A DNA stretch of 9,492 nucleotides from an uncultured Myxococcales bacterium (GTDB taxonomy: Bacteria > Myxococcota_A > Polyangia > Polyangiales > Polyangiaceae), in the NCBI GenBank assembly GCA_937998045.1, contig CALKVG010000692.1, forward strand, positions 1 through 9,492, written 5' to 3'. Position 1 is the stretch's first letter, and the number at the start of each line of letters is the position of its first letter. Positions 1-6,038 of this stretch are shown here, piece after piece. A program made the position numbers and the translations under genes. Below the pieces are notes generated by a model. That model did no database searches and had not been told where the DNA came from. It was given only the letters and a program-made list of their open reading frames with translations.

Positions 1-1106
1 ACGAGCACGTCGACGACGGCCGCGTAGTCCTGCGCCGGCGGCGAGTCCGGCGCGAGCTCGAAGATGGTCTTCCCCTGCGCGGGGGCCTCCTTGATGCGCG
101 TCGCCTGCCGGATAGGGGGCATGACGCGATCGCCGAAGTGCTCCTTGAGAGCGTCGATCGCGTCGCGGCAGATGCGCGCGCGAGCGTCGTAGAAGGTCGG
201 CAGGACGCCGTGGATGGTCACCGGGTGGTGCAGGAGCGAGTTGACGTTCTTCACGGTCCGGATCACCTGGCGGACGCCCACGAGCGAGAGAAAATCGCAC
301 GCGACCGGGACGACGATCCCGTCGGCCACGACGAGCGCGTTCTGGTTCATGAGCGAGAGCGACGGCGAGCAGTCGAGCATCACGACGTCGTAGTCGTCGA
401 AGGTCGACGCGAGGCGCTCGCGGAGGATGCGGTCGCGGTTCTGGCGGCCGGCGAGGTAGAGCTCCGCCGCCGCGAGCGTCTCGTTGGAGACGATGACGTC
501 GAGGTTCGGGCGCACGCGAACGGCGGCGTCCGCCGGTCGAACGCCCATGACGAGCACGTGATAGAGGGTCTTCTCCGCTTTGACGGCGAGCGAGACGCCG
601 ACGTTGCCCTGCGAGTCGGTGTCGACGAGGAGGACGCGCAGGCCGCGCGCGGCGAGGCCCGCGGCGATGCTGACGGAGGTCGTCGTCTTCCCCGTGCCGC
701 CCTTGTGGTTGAAGATCGCCAGGCGCGAAGGGGCATGGATCGATCGTCGCGCGCACCCCGCCTGCGCAGGCGAGATCGCGGTGCTCCGAGGCGGCGGCGA
801 CGGCGCGATGGCCGCACCCAGGCGGGCCCCCGCGGCCTCCGCCAGCACCTGTTGCCGGCACTCGTCCGAGCAGGCGTGACGCAGCTCACCCCGCACGCGC
901 ACGACCTGGGACACGAGCTCAACGCAGAACCGCTTCTGGCAGGCGGCGCAGGTGGCACCCCCGGTGACCTCGCCGCTCACGACTTTGCCGTGGCACTCGT
1001 GCGAACAGAAGAACGCGAACCCGCCGTCGCGTTCCTCCATCTGGTAGCGGAACTGCACGTCGAACCGCTTCCCGCAGACGCTGCACGTCTCCGTCATCGC
1101 GCTCAT
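1..1106 (-). CDS. ParA/Soj-family ATPase with N-terminal double zinc-ribbon-like region (3' end cut by contig edge)
   Basis: ParA-type P-loop ATPases bind ATP and DNA as dimers and position chromosomes, plasmids or protein complexes, usually with a ParB-like partner. The 368 visible residues show the deviant Walker A KGGTGKTTT (about residues 135-143), the DTDSQGN motif (162-168) and the hydrophobic Walker B strand ending LDCSPS (244-249). Before the ATPase core lie about 125 extra residues with two Cys clusters: C8-x2-C11 with C34-x3-C38, and C53-x2-C56 with C79-x3-C83. The FCSHEC and ACSDEC elements resemble treble-clef/TRASH-like zinc ribbons. A Pro/Ala-rich linker (about 97-125) joins them to the ATPase. 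Start ATG 1106 is preferred over the in-frame ATG at 1097 because GAGGA lies 7 nt upstream of it. No ParB is visible, so the cargo is unknown. The reading frame runs off the left edge, so the last part of the protein is missing. The ParA assignment is firm; zinc binding is inferred from Cys spacing only. Confidence 0.9.
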   Translation of the reverse strand, partial: MSAMTETCSVCGKRFDVQFRYQMEERDGGFAFFCSHECHGKVVSGEVTGGATCAACQKRFCVELVSQVVRVRGELRHACSDECRQQVLAEAAGARLGAAIAPSPPPRSTAISPAQAGCARRSIHAPSRLAIFNHKGGTGKTTTSVSIAAGLAARGLRVLLVDTDSQGNVGVSLAVKAEKTLYHVLVMGVRPADAAVRVRPNLDVIVSNETLAAAELYLAGRQNRDRILRERLASTFDDYDVVMLDCSPSLSLMNQNALVVADGIVVPVACDFLSLVGVRQVIRTVKNVNSLLHHPVTIHGVLPTFYDARARICRDAIDALKEHFGDRVMPPIRQATRIKEAPAQGKTIFELAPDSPPAQDYAAVVDVL

Positions 1107-1113
1107 GTCGTTG

Positions 1114-1120
1114 TCCTCAC
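1114..1120 (-). promoter_or_regulatory. Ribosome binding site of the ParA-like gene
   Basis: Read on the minus strand this is GTGAGGA. The GAGGA core is 7 nt before ATG 1106. This selects that start over the second in-frame ATG three codons later, which would be 16 nt away. Confidence 0.55.
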
Positions 1121-1229
1121 TAGCCACATGGGCACAGCGAGGGCCAACAAACGTGCGCTTCTCGAGCTGCTACCGGGTGAGAAACGGAAGCGCCGACAAT
1201 CGCCTGGCGAAGTCGGAGCCGCCACCGAT

Positions 1230-2786
1230 TCAGTGCCGGAAGTGCCTCACGTTGGTCATCACCATCGCGATGCCCAGCGAATCGGCCGCGGCGACGACGT
1301 CGACGTCCTTCACGCTTCCCCCTGGTTGCGCCACGGCCGTGACCCCGGCGCGCGCGGCGGCTTCGATGCTGTCGGGGAAAGGAAAGAACGCATCGGAGGC
1401 GAGGACGCTGCCACGAGCCCTTTCTCCGGCCTTCTCGCAGGCGATCTGCACCGACACCACGCGCGACATCTGGCCCGCCCCCACGCCGACGGTGACGGCG
1501 CCGCGCGCCAGGACGATCGCGTTCGACTTGACGTGCTTGCAGACTCGCCAGGCAAACTCAAGGCTCTCGAGCTGCTCTTCCGTGGGGAGGCGCTTGGTGA
1601 CGACCTTGCCGCGCAGCACCTCTCCCGGACCGGTGGCATCCCGCTCCTGGACGACGATCCCTCCCCCGACCCGCTTGTGCGTGAGGGCCTCGTGGTGGGC
1701 GGGGAGCCACGCGCCGGTCGCCAGCAAGCGCAGGTTCTTCTTCGCGCGCAGGATCTCGAGGGCCTCCGGGACGAACGAAGGCGCCACGATGCACTCGACG
1801 AACGTCTCCGCCAGGACGCGCGCCGTGTCCTCGTCGACTCCGCGGTTGAGGGCGACGATGCCGCCGAAGGCGCTGAGCGCGTCGGCCTCGCGCGCGGCGC
1901 GGTACGCCTCGGCCAGGGTGCCGGCGACCGCCACGCCGCAGGCGTTGGTGTGCTTGACGACGACGGCCGCGGGTCGGTCGAACTCGCGAACGGCGTCGAG
2001 CGCTGCGTCGACGTCCACCAGGTTGTTGAAGCTCAGCTCCTTGCCGCCGGCGCCGAGGCTCTCGGCGCGCGCGACGGATCCGACGGGAGCGTCGCGTTCG
2101 ACGTAAAAGGCACCGGCCTGGTGGGGATTCTCCCCGTACCGCAGCCCGTAGGCGCGCTCGAACGGTAGCGTGAGGTAACGCGGAAAGCGCGTCCGGACCC
2201 CGGCCGCGTCGCGCGAAGACAGATACCCGCTGATGGCGGCGTCGTACGCGGCCGTGTGGGCGAACGCCTTCGCCGCGAGCTCCGCGCGAGTCTCCGGGGT
2301 CGTGCCGCCGGACCGGGCGATCTCCTCGAGCACGCGCGGATAATCCGCCGGGTCGCAGACGATCGTGACGCGGGCGTGGTTCTTCGCTGCGGAGCGCACC
2401 ATCGAGGGCCCCCCGATGTCGATGTTCTCCACGATGTGCTCGTGGGTGGACGATCGGTCGGCCGCCACTCGCTCGAACGGATACAGGTTGACGACCACCA
2501 GGTCGATCTCCTGCGCGCCGAGGCGTGCCAGATCCCCGGCGTCCCGCTCGCCGCGCGAGAGAATGCCGCCGTGCACCCGGGGGTGCAGCGTCTTCACCCG
2601 GCCGTCCATGACCTCCGGCGACCCCGTGTAGCTCTCGACCGTCTCGACCGCTATTCCCTCGGCGGCCAGCGACTTCGCCGTCCCCCCGCTCGAGAGGATG
2701 CGGACACCGCGTTCGGCGAGCGAGCGCGCGAAGGGCGTGAGGCCGGACTTGTCGGAGACAGAGATCAGGGCGGTTCGGATGGGCAT
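1230..2786 (-). CDS. purH: Bifunctional AICAR formyltransferase / IMP cyclohydrolase PurH
   Basis: PurH catalyses the last two steps of de novo purine synthesis in the cytoplasm: transfer of a formyl group from 10-formyl-tetrahydrofolate to AICAR, then ring closure to IMP. The 518-aa product has the usual family length. The N-terminal MGS-like cyclohydrolase domain (about 1-200) shows ISVSDKSGL, LSSGGTAKSL, DGRVKTLHPRVHGG (61-74), VVVNLYPFE and ENIDIGGPSMVRSAAKNH (120-137). The formyltransferase domain shows RYGENPHQ (217-224), the catalytic Lys-His in KHTNACGVA (278-286), SDAFFPFPDSI (464-474) and the C-terminal AQPGGSVKD and VRHFRH. A small deviation is NACG where most homologues have NPCG. 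ATG 2786 is chosen because the conserved domain begins directly there, although the frame stays open to 3065. I see no strong Shine-Dalgarno. An inverted repeat lies 15 nt upstream. The gene follows the sigma-like gene and precedes the ParA-like gene in the same orientation. Confidence 0.97.
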   Translation of the reverse strand: MPIRTALISVSDKSGLTPFARSLAERGVRILSSGGTAKSLAAEGIAVETVESYTGSPEVMDGRVKTLHPRVHGGILSRGERDAGDLARLGAQEIDLVVVNLYPFERVAADRSSTHEHIVENIDIGGPSMVRSAAKNHARVTIVCDPADYPRVLEEIARSGGTTPETRAELAAKAFAHTAAYDAAISGYLSSRDAAGVRTRFPRYLTLPFERAYGLRYGENPHQAGAFYVERDAPVGSVARAESLGAGGKELSFNNLVDVDAALDAVREFDRPAAVVVKHTNACGVAVAGTLAEAYRAAREADALSAFGGIVALNRGVDEDTARVLAETFVECIVAPSFVPEALEILRAKKNLRLLATGAWLPAHHEALTHKRVGGGIVVQERDATGPGEVLRGKVVTKRLPTEEQLESLEFAWRVCKHVKSNAIVLARGAVTVGVGAGQMSRVVSVQIACEKAGERARGSVLASDAFFPFPDSIEAAARAGVTAVAQPGGSVKDVDVVAAADSLGIAMVMTNVRHFRH

Positions 2787-2801
2787 GGGCGGCGCGTAGC
2801 C

Positions 2802-2820
2802 TGACCGCCCCGAGCGGTCA
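2802..2820 (-). promoter_or_regulatory. Perfect 7-5-7 inverted repeat upstream of purH
   Basis: TGACCGC and GCGGTCA form a perfect 7-bp dyad around a 5-nt spacer. It ends 15 nt before the purH ATG, within the 85-nt gap after the sigma-like gene. No T-run follows on the minus strand, so it is not a typical intrinsic terminator. It could be an operator for a dimeric regulator or a hairpin in the mRNA leader near the ribosome entry site. The symmetry is seen directly; its function is inferred. Confidence 0.4.
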
Positions 2821-2871
2821 ATCGTCGCCACCGCCGGCATGCGTTCCCTGCGCTTCAGCCGCGCAAGGAGC

Positions 2872-3609
2872 TCACTCGGCGTCGAGCTGGACGAACTCCG
2901 AGGAGCCCAGGCTGTCGACGTCGAGGTCGGCGTCGACGCTGGTCTCGGTCTCGGCCTCGGCCTCCGCCTCCTCGCAGTCTTCCACGTCGATCTCGTCGTC
3001 GACTTCCTCGACGGCGTCCTCGTCGTCGCCGAGGACCGGCAGGCGGCGCTTGCCCACGGGCCCACCGTCGACGTAGTCGCGGAGGACCGTCATGTCGCGC
3101 AGCGCGGCCAGCTTGGCCAGGCCCTTGACCTCGACCTGGCGGATCCGCTCGCGCGTGAGGTTCATGATCGCGCCGACCTCCTCGAGGGTCGTACCCCCGC
3201 GATCGGCGACGTCGAGCGCGCAGGTCTCGGACATGTCCCAGACCTCGAGATCCGGGAAGTTCAGCTTGATGGCGCCGGTGCGGGCCGAGACGTCGAGGTA
3301 AAGGTGGTGCTGACACGAGACGAACGGGCACGGGCGCGGCGCGTCGGCGCACTCGGAGCGCACCCTCGGGCGCTCGTTCTCGTCGACTTCGGGGTAAAGG
3401 AGCCTGCCGAGCTCCAGCTCGCGCTTGGTCATGCGCTTGACGCTGATCGTCTTCGCGCGGATCGCGCGCTTTCGCCGCGAGCGCCGCTGCTCCCGCGTCA
3501 CCGACGGTCCGGGCACCTCGGCTTGAACCGCGAGCGCGCCCTCGATCTGCGGCTCGCCCGTGCTCGCCTCGACAGCCCCTACGTGCTTCTCGTCATCCAT
3601 CGGGTCCAT
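2872..3609 (-). CDS. Sigma-70 region-4-like helix-turn-helix protein with acidic C-terminal tail
   Basis: This 245-aa protein has no sigma region 2 (core-binding and -10 recognition), so it should not act as a complete sigma factor. Residues 1-37 are acidic and probably disordered. Residues 38-65 are very basic (RRSRRKRAIRAK). Residues 87-130 hold Cys and His residues (C87, CPFVSCQHH at 94-102, C130) that might bind metal. Residues 131-168 contain LDVADRGGTTLEEVGAIMN and LTRERIRQVE, a clear match to the region-4 HTH that contacts the -35 element in sigma factors. Residues 193-245 are an Asp/Glu-rich tail. I associate this layout with myxobacterial proteins annotated as sigma-like or DNA-binding. 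It is the first of three co-oriented genes, 85 nt before purH. ATG 3609 is preferred over an upstream in-frame ATG at 3672 because GGGAGGAG precedes it by 6 nt. A transcription-regulator role is likely; its targets are unknown. Confidence 0.88.
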   Translation of the reverse strand: MDPMDDEKHVGAVEASTGEPQIEGALAVQAEVPGPSVTREQRRSRRKRAIRAKTISVKRMTKRELELGRLLYPEVDENERPRVRSECADAPRPCPFVSCQHHLYLDVSARTGAIKLNFPDLEVWDMSETCALDVADRGGTTLEEVGAIMNLTRERIRQVEVKGLAKLAALRDMTVLRDYVDGGPVGKRRLPVLGDDEDAVEEVDDEIDVEDCEEAEAEAETETSVDADLDVDSLGSSEFVQLDAE

Positions 3610-3615
3610 GCTCGG

Positions 3616-3623
3616 CTCCTCCC
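3616..3623 (-). promoter_or_regulatory. Strong Shine-Dalgarno of the sigma-like gene
   Basis: On the minus strand this reads GGGAGGAG, 6 nt before ATG 3609. It is the strongest ribosome binding site in the window. It fixes the start at 3609 rather than at the in-frame ATGs at 3672 or 3600. Confidence 0.75.
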
Positions 3624-3910
3624 GGTGCGTCGCGGACAAACCAGTCCTGCCGGGCTCGGGGCGCGCCGCCACGAACCCACACGCAATCCCGCCCTCGATC
3701 CTCCACGCCGTTCGCGACGGGTCTCCGACCGCGCGACGGCGTTGCCACAGACACGCCCACCCTTTCCTCGCACGCGCTCGCGCGCGAGGGTCCCGAGGCC
3801 AGGCCTGCGGCGTTTGCAGCGACGCGCTTCTCGCCCGTCAGCGGGTGACCGCAAATGAGCGGCCGGAGCGCCGTCGCCTCTGAAGGAAGAACGCTGCTTC
3901 GACTGCTGCG

Positions 3911-3943
3911 AGCGACCGTGGTGACGGAGCCACCACCATCGCT
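3911..3943. repeat. Imperfect inverted repeat (potential hairpin, 11 bp with 2x2 internal loop)
   Basis: AGCGA-CC-GTGGTG and CACCAC-CA-TCGCT pair as 5 bp, a 2x2 mismatch and 6 bp, around a 7-nt loop. No T-run follows on either strand, so it is not a canonical terminator. It would lie in the early leader of the sigma-like transcript if transcription starts in the AT-rich island upstream. It might be a leader hairpin or a protein-binding dyad. Confidence 0.35.
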
Positions 3944-3956
3944 CGATTCGATTGCA

Positions 3957-3985
3957 CCTTAAGCCACTCGAAAGATCGTGGTCAA
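3957..3985 (-). promoter_or_regulatory. Weak candidate sigma-70 promoter for the sigma-like gene
   Basis: On the minus strand TTGACC (3985-3980; five of six consensus bases) is followed after 17 nt by TTAAGG (3962-3957), a poor -10 element. An A8 tract (4006-3999) lies 13 nt upstream of the -35 and could act as an UP-like element. The -35 and AT-rich context support a promoter; the -10 does not, so the exact position is uncertain. Confidence 0.25.
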
Positions 3986-4012
3986 TCCATCGTTTCCCTT
4001 TTTTTTGTGCTT

Positions 4013-4025
4013 TTCCATTATGGAA
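4013..4025. repeat. 13-bp perfect palindrome (6-1-6)
   Basis: TTCCAT-T-ATGGAA is a perfect dyad in the AT-rich island, just upstream of the proposed promoter of the sigma-like gene. The size and symmetry suit an operator for a dimeric regulator. No matching second copy was noticed in the window. Confidence 0.3.
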
Positions 4026-4052
4026 CTCGTTTCGCGTGGTTAGATCATCGCT

Positions 4053-4069
4053 ATGACAGCAAATGTCAT
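4053..4069. repeat. Inverted repeat overlapping the kinase stop codon (6-5-6)
   Basis: ATGACA and TGTCAT form a perfect 6-bp dyad with a 5-nt loop, overlapping the TGA of the kinase gene at 4066-4068. Downstream on the minus strand there is no U-tract, so an intrinsic terminator is unlikely. It may be an end-of-gene mRNA hairpin or a protein-binding site. Confidence 0.3.
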
Positions 4070-4971
4070 CCGTCCTCGCGCCGACCTTCGATCGCAGCGA
4101 CGAGGGCACCGAGGCGCAGCGAGCCGAGTTCTCCGGCGCCGAACGGCGCGAGCGCGCGCAGCGCGTCCTCGGGCGTGGCGTACCGGTCCTCGGGGCGACG
4201 GGCGAGCAGCCGATCGACGACCCCGGCCAGGGCGCGCTCGGCGCGGTTGCGCCGGCGCGGCAGCGGGCGTGCCGGTTCGTCGACGACGGCCCGCAGCTCG
4301 CGGACCCCTCTCAGCGGTCCCCACGGACGTTCGCCCGCGAGGAGCTCGTACAGGATGACGCCGACCGCGAAGAGGTCGCTCCTCCCGTCGATGTCGGCTC
4401 CGAGGATCTGCTCGGGCGACATGTAGCCGACCTTTCCTTTGACGAAGAGCGGCTGCGTCCAGCGCGCGCGATCTCGGGCCAGCGCGATACCGAAGTCGCC
4501 GAGCTTCACCTCGCCGTGTGTCGAGACGAGGACGTTGTGCGGGGTCACGTCCCGGTGCACGAGGCCGGGCAGGCACCGCTGCACGGCGCCCAGCGCCCGC
4601 AAGATCGCGCACGAGATGTGTACGGCGATCATCTCCGGCAGCCGATCGCCGGCGGGCAGGACCATACAGAGCCTCTTGAGATCCATGCCGTCGACGAGCT
4701 CAAGGACGAGAAAGGGCTCACCCTCGGGCTCTTCGCCGACCGCGAGCAGCGCGAGGACGTTGGCGTGGCGGACGCTCGCGAGGATTCGCGCTTCTTCACG
4801 GAGAAGGGCGGCGTCGTCGGGCTCCAGCGTGCCCGCCAGCCGTTTGATGCACACCCAGCGCTCGACCCCGCCGCCGACCGCCCGCGCGCTGTACACGTCG
4901 CCCATGGCTCCGCCGCCGAGTCGGCGCAAAAGGTGGTAGTTCACCTGCCCGTGCACGAGGACGCGTGGCAT
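4066..4971 (-). CDS. Hanks-type serine/threonine protein kinase, kinase domain only
   Basis: The 301-aa product is essentially a bare eukaryotic-like kinase domain that would phosphorylate Ser/Thr on unknown cytoplasmic substrates. It shows a Gly-rich loop LGGGAMGDVY (18-27), the ATP-binding Lys in CIKRL (K43), an alpha-C Glu in LLREEARIL (57-65), the catalytic loop HRDVTPHN (139-146, catalytic D141), the metal-binding DFG (159-161), GYMSPEQ (182-188, the APE-equivalent) and RSDLFAVGVILYELL (197-211). All catalytic residues are present. The HRD loop has Thr where many kinases have Lys (HRDxKxxN), a variant I associate with myxobacterial kinases. No transmembrane segment or sensor domain follows the kinase fold. 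ATG 4971 places the Gly-rich loop at the usual distance from the N-terminus. A weak GGGAA lies upstream, and an extension to an in-frame GTG further upstream cannot be excluded. It diverges from the hydrolase-transporter block, from which it is separated by 141 nt. Confidence 0.93.
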   Translation of the reverse strand: MPRVLVHGQVNYHLLRRLGGGAMGDVYSARAVGGGVERWVCIKRLAGTLEPDDAALLREEARILASVRHANVLALLAVGEEPEGEPFLVLELVDGMDLKRLCMVLPAGDRLPEMIAVHISCAILRALGAVQRCLPGLVHRDVTPHNVLVSTHGEVKLGDFGIALARDRARWTQPLFVKGKVGYMSPEQILGADIDGRSDLFAVGVILYELLAGERPWGPLRGVRELRAVVDEPARPLPRRRNRAERALAGVVDRLLARRPEDRYATPEDALRALAPFGAGELGSLRLGALVAAIEGRREDG

Positions 4972-5061
4972 GGCGGCAGGTTCCCGTCGATGGATCGGCT
5001 TCACGCCCTCCCCCTCGGCGTGAGCGGGGACGAGGTTGCGTCGCGCGCGAGGCCGCTTCGC

Positions 5062-5091
5062 TTGCCGCGACAGGCGGCGGCGGCCTATCTT
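5062..5091 (+). promoter_or_regulatory. Candidate promoter of the hydrolase-fold / ABC importer operon
   Basis: TTGCCG (5062-5067) and TATCTT (5086-5091) each match four of six consensus positions, with an 18-nt spacer. Transcription would start near 5098, shortly before the ATG at 5113. It lies in the divergent gap with the kinase gene, where an operon promoter is expected. Sequence support is weak. Confidence 0.3.
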
Positions 5092-5112
5092 GCACGCGGT
5101 CCTCGCCGCGTC

Positions 5113-6036
5113 ATGATGCCGGATCGCCGCAACCCACCCCCCGGTGCCGATCCGGGTCCGGCCACGGTCCCGAGCCCCACGATGGCGCAAGCGGAACCCG
5201 CGCCGTACCAGCCGGTCGTCCGCGACGTCGCCGCCCGCGGCGCGCGCATCCGCTTCGTCGAGGCGGGTGCCGGCCCTCCCCTCCTCCTCCTGCACGACTA
5301 CCTCGCGAGCCGGGTTGCCTGGGAGGACGTCTTGCCGCGGCTCGCGGTGCGATTCCGCGTCATCGTGCCCGACCTGCCGGGATTCGGCGAGAGCGAGAAA
5401 CCGCCACCCAGCCGCTATCGCTACGACTTCGAGGGCTTCTCCGAGTCGCTGGTCGACCTGGCGGCGGCGCTGGGCCTCGGTCGCATCTCGCTGTGCGGCC
5501 ACGGCATGGGCGGAGCGGTCGCGATCACGCTGGCCGCGGCGCACGCGCACCTGGTCGAGAAGCTCGTCCTCGTCAACCCGCTCGTCTATCCCCCGCGGCC
5601 CGACCCCCTGTCCCGCATCGCCGGCGTACCCGTGCTTGGCCCGCTGCTGTTCAAGCAGCTCTACGGGCGCACCCTCTTCCGGAGCCGGTTCCTGCCGCAG
5701 GCGCGCGGCGAGAACGGCGCTGCATCGCGGCGAGTGGACCGCCTCTTCGAGATGTTCGACGCGCCTGCAGCTCGCGAGGCCGCGTACGCTACGATGCTCG
5801 CGATGCTCGACACGCGACCCCTGACCGCAAGCGTACCGCGCGTGAGCGCGCCCGCGCTCGTCACCTGGGGTCGCGCCAACCGGTCGCTGCCGGTCGAGCA
5901 GGGGAGAAGGCTGGCGCGCGAGCTCGGGGGCGCTCGGTTCGAGGTCTTCGATTGCGGGCCCTCGCCTGCCGAAGAGTGCCCCGAGGCCTTCGCGAAGACG
6001 GTCGCGAGCTTCCTCGCGGGCGGCCGCAAGGAGTAG
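5113..6036 (+). CDS. Alpha/beta-hydrolase-fold protein with all catalytic triad residues replaced (probable pseudoenzyme)
   Basis: The 307-aa product aligns along its whole length with the epoxide-hydrolase/haloalkane-dehalogenase-like branch: core strands IRFVEAG and LLLLHDY, then VIVPDLPGFGESEKP, the nucleophile-elbow region LCGHGMGGAVA (127-137), a cap region (about 156-217), VTWGRANRSLP (250-260) and CGPSPAEECPEAF (281-293). The catalytic positions are changed: the elbow Ser (GxSxG) is Gly (GHGMG, G131), the acid in WGxxD is Asn (N256), and the His of GHxPxxExPExF is Pro (P283). The oxyanion HG is HD (61-62). The surrounding motifs are intact, so the alignment is not in doubt and hydrolase activity is unlikely. 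The ATG at 5113 (or 5116) gives a Pro-rich 23-residue leader; ATG 5182 (MAQAEP) is an equally reasonable start. No clear ribosome binding site favours either. It ends 2 nt before the permease gene, implying co-translation with the importer. Confidence 0.9.
   Translation: MMPDRRNPPPGADPGPATVPSPTMAQAEPAPYQPVVRDVAARGARIRFVEAGAGPPLLLLHDYLASRVAWEDVLPRLAVRFRVIVPDLPGFGESEKPPPSRYRYDFEGFSESLVDLAAALGLGRISLCGHGMGGAVAITLAAAHAHLVEKLVLVNPLVYPPRPDPLSRIAGVPVLGPLLFKQLYGRTLFRSRFLPQARGENGAASRRVDRLFEMFDAPAAREAAYATMLAMLDTRPLTASVPRVSAPALVTWGRANRSLPVEQGRRLARELGGARFEVFDCGPSPAEECPEAFAKTVASFLAGGRKE
6028..6033 (+). promoter_or_regulatory. Shine-Dalgarno deciding the GTG start of the OppC-like permease
   Basis: AAGGAG lies inside the last codons of the hydrolase-fold gene. 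It is 5 nt before GTG 6039 but only 2 nt before GTG 6036, which favours 6039. Confidence 0.55.
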
Positions 6037-6038
6037 TG

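Larger units (their letters stand above)
3610..4065. other. Long intergenic region with an AT-rich island and dyad symmetries
   Basis: These 456 nt separate the stop of the kinase gene from the start of the sigma-like gene, both on the minus strand. I find no convincing protein in any frame: the open frames here have Arg/Pro/Ser-rich translations typical of GC-rich non-coding DNA. The part from about 3610 to 3900 is GC-rich without visible structure beyond the Shine-Dalgarno. The part from about 3945 to 4070 is clearly more AT-rich than anything else in the window and includes a run of eight T (3999-4006). It probably holds the promoter of the sigma-like gene, which would then have a leader of about 340 nt. 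No tRNA or recognised small-RNA fold was seen. Confidence 0.5.

Noticed and set aside
138..2168. Long plus-strand open frame (676 codons) opposite the ParA-like and purH genes
   Set aside because: Its translation is Arg/Asp/Val/Ala-rich low-information sequence, the typical antisense shadow of GC-rich genes, and the minus strand carries clear ParA and PurH motifs throughout.
2787..3065. N-terminal extension of PurH by 93 residues in the same open frame
   Set aside because: The extension is Arg/Ser/Thr-rich, overlaps the sigma-like gene in another frame and is unlike any PurH; the conserved domain starts exactly at ATG 2786.
3999..4006. T8 run as the tail of a plus-strand terminator
   Set aside because: No stable GC-rich stem ends directly before it, and no plus-strand gene lies upstream that would need termination there.
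4053..4069. Intrinsic terminator of the kinase gene
   Set aside because: The dyad has only a 6-bp, AT-containing stem and no T-run follows on the minus strand, so it is listed only as an inverted repeat.
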